Below, in pieces: positions 33,639-64,000 of a DNA stretch of 64,000 bases (position 1 is its first letter; every line of letters starts with the position of its first letter). Source of the DNA: Oreohelix idahoensis (Eukaryota > Mollusca > Gastropoda > Stylommatophora > Oreohelicidae); contig JAMPIV010021254.1 in assembly GCA_024509875.1 (NCBI GenBank), positions 1-64,000 of the forward strand, in the 5' to 3' direction. The notes under the pieces are model-generated. The model had not been told where the DNA came from. It did no database searches and saw only the letters and a program-made list of their open reading frames with translations. Both the position numbers and the translations under genes were made by a program.

Positions 33639-33717
33639 GTGAATCCTAAGTTACTGACTGTCCAGTTTGATTGGCATGACTTGTTCTATCCTGAAATGTG
33701 TAACATGAAACAATAAA
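33639..33717 (+). other. Possible 3' UTR exon with poly(A) signal
   Basis: A T-rich tract and TTTTTAG precede 33639, and AATAAA lies at 33712. A donor-like GTGAGT at 30877, after the PSMA6-like stop, could splice to it. This rests only on signals. Joined directly to exon d it would give an immediate stop, so it is not a coding alternative. Confidence 0.2.
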
Positions 33718-33854
33718 CGAGTACTAGTCAGCTAGTCCATTGTTCTTATTTTTAAATCTGGGTGAGTGTTGCAAGAAAGCACAGCAAAATATGTGTTTTT
33801 GTGCGCGACAAGTTAAACTGTAATGCCCTATGTAGTTACCGGGGGGAGGGTATT

Positions 33855-34050
33855 TGAAGAGACATGGAAAGAATACAATAGCACCCTCAGGCATATCGTA
33901 CAATGCAACTAATATGAGGTTGTACATGAGCCTGGCAACCTCATATGTATAACAAACTGCCATTGAAATCCCCACAGCAAGAGCTGTGACTGCTTGGTGC
34001 AGGCTTCCTGCAAGGGTTGCTCCATCCTTCCATGCTTTGTAAGGAGCACA
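33855..34050 (-). repeat. Dispersed repeat R1, copy 5
   Basis: Minus-strand R1 (AATATGAGGTTGTACATGAG, GGTGCAGGCTTCCTGCAAGG on the plus strand), directly next to the 28-bp array at 34064. Confidence 0.65.
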
Positions 34051-34063
34051 AAGGAAAATGAAT

Positions 34064-34403
34064 GTCCATTCAACAACTCACTAACTCCTTAACACATTCA
34101 ACAACTCACTAACTCCTTAACACATTCAACAACTCACTAACTCCTTAACACATTCAACAACTCACTAACTCCTTAACACATTCAACAACTCACTAACTCC
34201 TTAACACATTCAACAACTCATTAACTCCTTAACACATTCAACAACTCACTAACTCCTTAACACATTCAACAACTCACTAACTCCTTAACACATTCAACAA
34301 CTCACTAACTCCTTAACACATTCAACAACTCACTAACTCCTTAACACATTCAACAACTCACTAACTCCTCAACACATTCAACAACTCACTAACTCCTTAA
34401 CAC
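34064..34403. repeat. 28-bp minisatellite
   Basis: About 12 near-identical copies of a unit containing CAACAACTCACTAACTCCTT. High homogeneity suggests recent expansion or gene conversion. Confidence 0.93.
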
Positions 34404-35149
34404 AACAATTATTATATTTCTAAATTCTCTTTCAAGCCCAGGACAATTTGTCTGCCTAACTGCTCAGTGGATTCCTGTTTTCATTAAGTTAGAATAACTG
34501 ACATGTCTGTCTTTATTTTACATACACAAAAATAGTAAGCTGTCTGCAGATGAGTGCACTCAGAATAAAAATAATTGCTGAATATAGTATATTCCCACAT
34601 TAAAACACAACAAAACAACTTGATATATAAATAAGAGTTTGTACATTTATTTACACATGTTTTGTTCTCTGACAAAATAGTAATGTAGTGGAAATAGCCT
34701 TGAATGTACCGTATAAAAATTGAAACTGCTGTGGCATAACTCATCACAAATCTATCAAATGGCAACAAACCAACATGTGTGACTGCAAAGCGATACTCAT
34801 ACATGTTGGCACTATTTATTAAAATATAAAATTACATACTTTTCGTTTATGTAGACAAAACACACTTTACTGATACAGGATTCAAGTGCATACGTCTTCT
34901 AATGTCCCAAGTCAAAGGTTATAGTGGGGTAGGGAAATATTAACAACTACCGAATTGAAAAACACACTGTGGCTGAATTGAATTTTTTTCCAATTTTCAT
35001 CCTGTAGGTGTTTGCACAAAGTAAGCTGTAGTTTTCGTAATTGTTTACAGATTTTTATGAATTACACGTCATTTTAAAGATAAATGAATGTACTATTACA
35101 ATAAGCACCATTTGTAACTCTAATAGAGGTTGTTGCTATTTAACGGCCC

Positions 35150-35360
35150 TCCGATGGCCGAGGACTTGTAATATTTTCACAATTATAACTGTTTGCGCCC
35201 CATCTCTATCAAAATCACTATTTCAATCAATGTGCACACCATTTTCACTCTTGTCCTCGTCGCTAGATCTATCAGTCAATTGTTGAAACAAGTTTCTAGC
35301 CTATTCAGCCATTAGACGAGATGTACAAGCATTTTTCTTGGTCCTATCACTAGTTGCCAT
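35150..35360 (-). pseudogene. piggyBac-like transposase N-terminus, decayed
   Basis: From ATG at 35360 the minus strand reads MATSDRTKKNACTSRLMAE, stop, ARNLFQQLTDRSSDEDKSEN, stop, NSDFDRDGA. An acidic S/D/E-rich N-terminus is typical of piggyBac transposases. Two in-frame stops and no catalytic core were seen. Resemblance is weak. Confidence 0.35.
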
Positions 35361-35758
35361 GGTAAACAGTTTTACCCGATTTGGTAACTAGCCCAAAACG
35401 CTGAAAAATATGAACATTATATCAATTTTCCAGTGTTCTACAACAACCATGCTTTGGGAATTGTTTTCCGGTGGCAACTCAAAATCTCGAACCAGATCAG
35501 AAAGTGTTTCAGTACATTTTTCATTCGTTTTATTACTAAAACTAGATCGACGCTCTGAGCGGCTCGCGGTCCAAAAGATAGGATTTCAAAAGCCGGTCCC
35601 ACCAGCTAGCGGTAGTTAATGTGATTAGTTGTAAAAATTGTGTGGCCATGCAGAAACTTTCATGTGATTTTCAGGCAGGCGTTTTTTTTTTAAAGTTAAA
35701 ACCCACACCCTCTGAATAGGCCACTTCAAACAGAATTATAAAATTTTTATAAGCTTAA

Positions 35759-36531
35759 CCCTTTTAGCACCATTATGACGTACGCCATATGGCATAAATC
35801 TTCACAATTTTTGTCGTTGTGCCGCACCGCGTACGTCACGGAAGTAGCGCGATACCTCGTTCCCATTCACCTATATGACGTACGGCGTACGTCCTATTTT
35901 AAAAGCACCAGAACTCTTCTGTTTACAATTGTATCGGCAATTGCTGGGCATAATCGGATTCAGCATTAAAAAATCTGGCCACTAAGCTTGAAACGAACAA
36001 AATATTTTACTGCTAGCGAATACAGTAGAACTGATAAGTGATTTTACCAAAGCGAAAGTTCACAAACATGGACGCTGCCGTACCGGCGAACCATAAACAT
36101 CTTGTGGAAAAAGAGCATAAAAATTCTTGTTCGAGTTGATTTTATTCAACTTGAATGATTCTGACAACTCTTTTTACTGAGATTCTGGTAATCTTTACCT
36201 TTAGTGCCGTCGAGTATGTTTAATATGTGTATTTTCGTACCATTTAGAGTTAAGGTTGAGGTGAGGTTTAGGGTTACCCAAATTCTAATGCTGACTCAAT
36301 ACACATATTATACATACTCGACGGCACTAAATGTAAAGATTACCCAGCTTCAGAGTTTGTGTAGTCTGGTTCAGAATATACTTTTAATGGGTTTCCTTTT
36401 TACGATAAACTGTTTACAGTCAAATTAAAAATATGACCCCTAAAATTACAATTATCCTGTCGTTCAGGGGAACGAACTAAGCTGAAAATGGTGTTGTCAT
36501 TTGGAATGAAAAACCTGTCGTTGCGAAAGGG
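35759..36531. mobile_element. piggyBac-type MITE
   Basis: TTAA on both sides (35755 and 36532) and inverted ends CCCTTTTAGC / CCCTTTCGCA, the pattern of piggyBac insertions. No transposase inside. It carries a nested foldback element (36187-36344). Confidence 0.65.
36187..36344. mobile_element. Nested foldback element
   Basis: Two 47-bp inverted arms (36187-36233 and 36298-36344) differ at only two places by eye and start with GGTAATCTTTAC. The 64-bp loop holds GAGGTTTAGGGTTACCC. A long hairpin is expected. Confidence 0.8.
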
Positions 36532-36868
36532 TTAAAAAAAAAAATAAACAGTTCTGCGACTACAACATCTATTAGCACACCACTGAACAAAAGAACAGTC
36601 TGCTGAGTACAGAGGTTAAAGTACTGTGCATATATATTCTGAAGCATTGAAAAGAACAGTGCTGAGTACAGAGGTTAAAGAATTGTGTATAGATTTTCAG
36701 AACTGCACAAGATACGATTTTTTTTTAACACCAACTTGTCCACTAACCAAAATCTGGAAGATGTTTAGGTTTTCAAGCACGTAGAAATATTTTAAAATGC
36801 TACGACAACCGTATCTGTCGGCCTACGAATGGCAGAGAAAAAATTGTGGTGATGGTGGTGGGGTGGGA

Positions 36869-36882
36869 GGGGGGGGGGGGGG
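36869..36882. repeat. Poly-G tract
   Basis: Run of G following GGTGGTGGGGTGGGAGG. Confidence 0.8.
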
Positions 36883-37039
36883 GAAGAGAAGAGAAACGCT
36901 AAAGGAATTGTGACAATATCTTTAAAACTGCACAACATATTATTTTATCTATTGTAAACTCATTAACTGAATATCTCTTTCTTCCTTACTGTTTTCGATC
37001 CACACTTGCTGTGAAGCATAATGGGCAACTGCAATTTTG

Positions 37040-37400
37040 GCTGTTGTGAGGCCGTGTTAGTCTAGGATTTCTGTCAAAGTACTATCCATCCGCCTCTTGG
37101 TCTTCACATGCTCTAACATCAGATCTTCTAATGCTGTAGGCACACACACACACACACAGTGTGTGGTAACTGAACCAGGCTCTATTCTCATGAGATTGTC
37201 TTTACATTCTGTCTCCCTATACATTGGAAATGCAGTTCCTACAATTTTCATGATGTCCTCATTTCTCATTCTGTCTCTCCTAGCAACATTCAACGTTGTT
37301 GTTAAGCATTTCATCTTGCACAATGTGATTTTCCTCTCCTGAGGTCAGTGATTATGTTTGGCACTGATAGCGAAATGTTGGTAAGAATATACTATTTGTC
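37040..37400 (-). mobile_element. RTE-like LINE fragment
   Basis: Minus strand reads MRNEDIMKIVGTAFPMYRET, related to 18746-19130, with a short CA repeat at 37141-37160. Frame otherwise broken. Confidence 0.6.
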
Positions 37401-37809
37401 AACTGTCGGTTCTGTCTTTATCGTTCTTTATCTCCATTCCACCCATCCATTTTGCCAGCTGCCACAATTCTGAGCACATAAAATTACACCCATTACTGAT
37501 ACTCATGCACTTCTGAACAATCTGTAAGTCAAATGATCATTAAAAATAATTTAACCACACCACCCTCACCACTATCATTAATAAATGCTGATTCTGGATG
37601 CCTTGCGTATAGAGACCATTATTTGCTTTTTTAAATATATACAAATATAGAGTATGTAAAAAGAGTTTAGAACAAATCCTGATACAGAGAAGTTAGTCAT
37701 GGACAATTGTAAACAACTAGGAATAGTACTAGAGGCCACATAGATGTGGGTTTAAAGAGAATGTTAAAAATACCATGAACAGTTAAAAGGAGTTAATAAG
37801 GATGTCCAG

Positions 37810-38050
37810 AAAGAAGCCATAGCGCCACGGAAGCCATCAGCTTTCTTTGGGCATGTTATGAGTAGAAGAAAGCTGATATATACCGTCACAACAGGAAAGA
37901 TCACAGAAAAAACAGACAGGACAACAAATAGAGAAAACACTGGACAGTGCCATCATGGCATGGAAAGAAGACACAAGAAACAGTAATGGCGACAGGACGT
38001 TGCGTAGATACATAATTACCTACACCACCAGGCATGGTATATGAAGAAGA
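37810..38050 (+). mobile_element. LINE 3' scrap
   Basis: Plus strand reads FFGHVMSRRKLIYTVTTGKI and later IMAWKEDTRNSNGDRTLRRY, a LINE C-terminus with frameshifts. Confidence 0.6.
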
Positions 38051-38403
38051 AAAAGTGAACGACATATGAGATATAGAGAGGTGTTACTTTTATAGTTTGT
38101 TTTTAACGGGTTAAAATAAGCTTGTCTTTAATGGCTTTAAGTAGGCTTAATCTTGATCTACAAATACGCTAATGTCTATACACTCATGTACACCTTCAGC
38201 CATTTCTTGGTATACAGTCACACAGAAACCCACAGTTTAAATACAATTTCACACTCAAATGAAACCAACATACAAAATTATTTCTGCCATGAGTCAGTTA
38301 TTTGAGATCATTTTGGCTACTATTGCAAAATATGTCCATGTCATACCCCGGCAAAGTCAGCCCCGTACCCATTCAGCCTTGACAAACATACATCCCATAA
38401 TGT

Positions 38404-60878
<22,475 letters not shown>

Positions 60879-61175
60879 CTGTGAGAGAAACCAAGTAATT
60901 CAAAATGTTATACTGTGTCACAGAATCAAGTACAGATGAAGTGTTTGAACTACAAGAAAATGTTTAAACGTGTGAAAGGATGTGCACAAGTTATGTCTTT
61001 TAAAAATTTTATTATGAAAATGTACAACACAATAGAAAAAGAAATGCTGTATGGATTAAAGATTTTTGTCTGGAATTACAAGTTTATACGGGTAAGAATG
61101 TGATGCTCATTTTGTTTTAAAAGTTATTCTCTTTTTTTTTTAAACCGATCCAGCACTACGACTCTGTTACAGTTA

Positions 61176-62030
61176 CCGTAAAATCTCGCGTATAATACGC
61201 ACAATTTTTACTCATTTTTGCCCGCTAAAATTCGGCTGCGTATTATACGCGAGTACTAAAAAATACGTAATTTTCAATATCGAAAGTAACCTACATTGGA
61301 AAGTCTGTCAAGTTTTTGTCACAATTTGACAGTGAAAATGGCGCAAAATTGAATGTGCCATGTGTTTTCTTATGTGTCAGAAATTGTTGCAAAACGCATT
61401 TCGCACTCTTGGTCTTCAATCTGTTTTGATATTAAGCTTGGTTGTGAAGTTTGTCCTTTGATTATTTTGAGCCCTAAAAATGAATTCGAGAAAATGTTTT
61501 ACTGCAGCAGAAAAGCTCTTGGTGGTAAAATATGCAGAATCTAACGGCAATCGGGCAGCAAGTCGACATTTTTCCATTCGATTATGGCGAAAAAACAAAG
61601 AGGCGCTGCAAGTGTTGCCTAGTAAGAAAAAGGCGAATCGTGGGTCACCACCAGATCTTCCAGACCTAGAAAAAAACATTATTGGAGTGGGTGGTGGATA
61701 GAAGGCTACAAGACATCGGTGTTTCATGCATTGAAATCCGACTTAAAGCTCTGGAACTTAAAAAATCTCGTACAGGCACAACAGCATTTAAAGCGTTATA
61801 TGGATGGGCAGTTCGTTTTATGAAGCGACATGGTCTTTCAGTTCGTCGAAGAACTACTATCACGCAGCATCTTCAATCTTCTTTCAGTTTTTTAACAAAT
61901 GTTTCATAAAATAAAATCTTGAAAAATTATGGTGCGTATTACACACGAATTTCCATTTTACCAGAAAATGTTGGGCTAAATCAAGCATGCGTATTATACA
62001 CGAGTGCGTATTATACGCGAGATTTTACGG
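61176..62030 (+). mobile_element. pogo/Tigger-like transposon, internally deleted
   Basis: Perfect 27-bp inverted ends beginning CCGTAAAATCTCGCGTATAA, flanked by TA (61174 and 62031). Copies of the TATACGCGAG motif also occur just inside the ends (61233, 61985). At 855 bp it is too short for a full transposase. Confidence 0.9.
61480..61909 (+). pseudogene. pogo-like transposase DNA-binding remnant
   Basis: The frame from ATG 61480 encodes NSRKCFTAAEKLLVVKYAES and NRAASRHFSIRLWRKNKEAL, a Psq-type helix-turn-helix. A second frame (to 61909) encodes SRTGTTAFKALYGWAVRFMK and RHGLSVRRRTTITQHL, a CENP-B-type DNA-binding block. One frameshift near 61690 separates them. The DDE catalytic domain is missing. 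Confidence 0.8.
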
Positions 62031-62188
62031 TATGTTGTGAAAGTTCAAAGAGGAGAGTCAAAGAGTTGGTGAAAACTAAAATGAGATAGCAAAGAAAGGG
62101 GAGGAAAGACCATAGTTAGAAAGTAGGGTGCAGAAAGGAAAGATGTCTAAACAATACCTGTACAGGAAAAGACTTCTGGTGTTCTTAA

Positions 62189-62430
62189 AACTCACTTGTG
62201 AGTCAGTAATGTTAACATAAACTTGAAAGCTGATAACTATACTTCCTCTTTTCTGTGCACCTGACACATTTAGCTTCATGGGGAGAAGCAGTTTTCGTTC
62301 CTGAGTGGGACGTGTTGCTTTTGCCAGTGTCACGCCATGAGTCCCTATCATTTTTTTTAACAGTCTATCCACCTTTACCCCAGGTGAACACTTGCTCTTT
62401 AGCCCGATCTGCCGTTGAATGCTTCTGACA
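62189..62430 (-). other. Candidate exon of unknown gene
   Basis: A minus-strand frame with an acceptor-like TTTTGTCAG at the right and a donor-like CAA|GTGAGT at the left encodes QIGLKSKCSPGVKVDRLLKK, IGTHGVTLAKATRPTQERKL and SIVISFQVYVN. I do not recognise it. Its right edge merges into the satellite unit. Phase 0 at the donor does not fit the next KAT5 exon (phase 1). Confidence 0.25.
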
Positions 62431-64000
62431 AAAGCTGATTTTGCCAAAATCCCGATGAAGTATCAATACTATTTTATTTTCTATCTCAGACAAAAGCTGA
62501 ATTTTATCTAAATTCTGATGAAGTATCAATACGTTTATTTTCTATCTCTGACAAAAGCTGATTTTGCCTAAATCCCGATGAACTATCAATACTATTTTAT
62601 TTTCTATCTCAGACAAAAGCTGAATTTTATCTAAATTCTGATGAAGTATCAATACCAGTTTATTTTCTATCTGTGACAAAAGCTGATTTTGCCTAAATCC
62701 TGATGAACTATTAATACTATTTTATTTTCTATTTCAGACAAAAGCTGAATTTTATCTAAATTCTGATGAAGTATCAATACCAGTTTATTTTCTATCTCTG
62801 ACAAAAGCTGATTTTGCCTAAATCCCGATGAACTATCAATACTATTTTATTTTCTATCTCAGACAAAAGCTGAATTTTATCTAAATTCTGATGAAGTATC
62901 AATACCAGTTTATTTTCTATCTGTGACAAAAGCTGATTTTGCCTAAATCCTGATGAACTATTAATACTATTAATACTATTTTATTTTCTATCTCAGACAA
63001 AAGCTGAATTTTATCTAAATTCTGATGAAGTATCAATACCAGTTTATTTTCTATCTGTGACAAAAGCTGATTTTGCCTAAATCCTGATGAACTATTAATA
63101 CTATTTTATTTTCTATCTCAGACAAAAGCTGAATTTTATCTAAATTCTGATGAAGTATCAATACCAGTTTATTTTCTATCTGTGACAAAAGCTGATTTTG
63201 CCTAAATCCTGATGAACTATCAATACTATTTTATTTTCTATCTCAGACAAAAGCTGAATTTTATCTAAATTCTGATGAAGTATCAATACCAGTTTATTTT
63301 CTATCTCTGACAAAAGCTGATTTTGCCTAAATCCTGATGAACTATTAATACTATTTTATTTTCTATCTCAGACAAAAGCTGAATTTTATCTAAATCCTGA
63401 TGAAGTATCAATACCAGTTTATTTTCTATCTCTGACAAAAGCTGATTTTGCCTAAATCCCGATGAACTATCAATACTATTTTATTTTCTATCTCAGACAA
63501 AAGCTGAATTTTATCTAAATTCTGATGAAGTATCAATACCAGTTTATTTTCTATCTGTGACAAAAGCTGATTTTGCCTAAATCCTGATGAACTATTAATA
63601 CTATTTTATTTTCTATCTCAGACAAAAGCTGAATTTTATCTAAATTCTGATGAAGTATCAATACCAGTTTATTTTCTATCTCTGACAAAAGCTGATTTTG
63701 CCTAAATCCTGATGAACTATTAATACTATTTTATTTTCTATCTCAGACAAAAGCTGAATTTTATCTAAATTCTGATGAAGTATCAATACTAATTTATTTT
63801 CTATCTCAGACAAAAGCTGAATTTTATCTAAATTCTGATGAAGTATCAATACGTTTATTTTCTATCTCTGACAAAAGCTGATTTTGCCTAAATCCTGATG
63901 AACTATCAATACTATTTTATTTTTTATCTCAGACAAAAGCTGAATTTTATCTAAATTCTGATGAAGTATCAATACCAGTTTATTTTCTATCTCTGACAAA
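62426..64000. repeat. Dimeric ~126-bp satellite, continues past window
   Basis: Two alternating ~62-63-bp monomers: one with GCTGATTTTGCCTAAATCCC and ACTATCAATACTATTT, the other with GCTGAATTTTATCTAAATTC and AGTATCAATACCAGTT. About 12 dimers; exceptions (two like monomers in a row at 62480 and 63790) sit near the edges. Confidence 0.93.

Noticed and set aside
36241..36290. Interstitial telomere repeat
   Set aside because: Only one or two imperfect TTAGGG-like units in the loop of a foldback element.
62076..62447. N-terminal chromo-barrel exon of KAT5
   Set aside because: No resemblance to the barrel and the donor phase (0) does not fit the phase-1 start of the 60706-60878 exon.

Overview
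The window is animal nuclear DNA: two split, intron-rich host genes sit in a dense bed of non-LTR retrotransposons, tRNA-derived SINEs, small DNA transposons and minisatellites. The LINE types (RTE-like with a GHVLRR / KRKRGRPKTTWRR tail, an I/Nimb-like element with its own RNase H, a CR1-like element) and a Ty3/Gypsy element with integrase placed before RT fit a mollusc, perhaps a gastropod. That assignment is inference from repeat content.

Layout. 1-661 is AT-rich flank. 662-7949 is a rearranged LTR retrotransposon with a defective gag-pol, preceded by a tRNA-Pro-type primer site and followed by a G-rich polypurine tract. From 10213 to 30819 (+ strand) five exons encode the C-terminal ~201 residues of a strongly diverged proteasome alpha-6 (PSMA6) protein; its N-terminal exons lie outside the window or were not found. 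Its introns hold RTE, CR1-like and I-like LINEs, SINEs and two long poly-C tracts (the second lies just past the last exon). 30820-38403 is the convergent intergenic space: poly-C, a 20/40-bp minisatellite, a 28-bp minisatellite, a piggyBac-type MITE with a nested foldback, and LINE scraps. From 60878 down to 38404 (- strand) nine exons encode all but the N-terminus of the MYST histone acetyltransferase KAT5/Tip60 (end of the chromo barrel, linker, C2HC zinc finger, acetyl-CoA site, C-terminus). Its 10.4-kb last intron holds an RTE copy and a near full-length I-like LINE that landed inside a 52-bp minisatellite with a clear target-site duplication. 61176-62030 is a pogo-type element with perfect terminal inverted repeats. 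62426-64000 is the start of a dimeric satellite.

The host genes are convergent, and nothing in the sequence ties them functionally. The most interesting biology is the PSMA6-like gene: it keeps splice sites and reading frame across about 20 kb, but has lost the near-invariant YTQ...RP motif of proteasome alpha subunits. Other points worth a look are a 956-codon retroelement frame that stays open although the RT palm and integrase core are missing, and minisatellites that appear to have grown from intron ends, SINE bodies and dispersed repeats. I saw no bacterial-type genes, CRISPR array, rRNA or intact tRNA gene.
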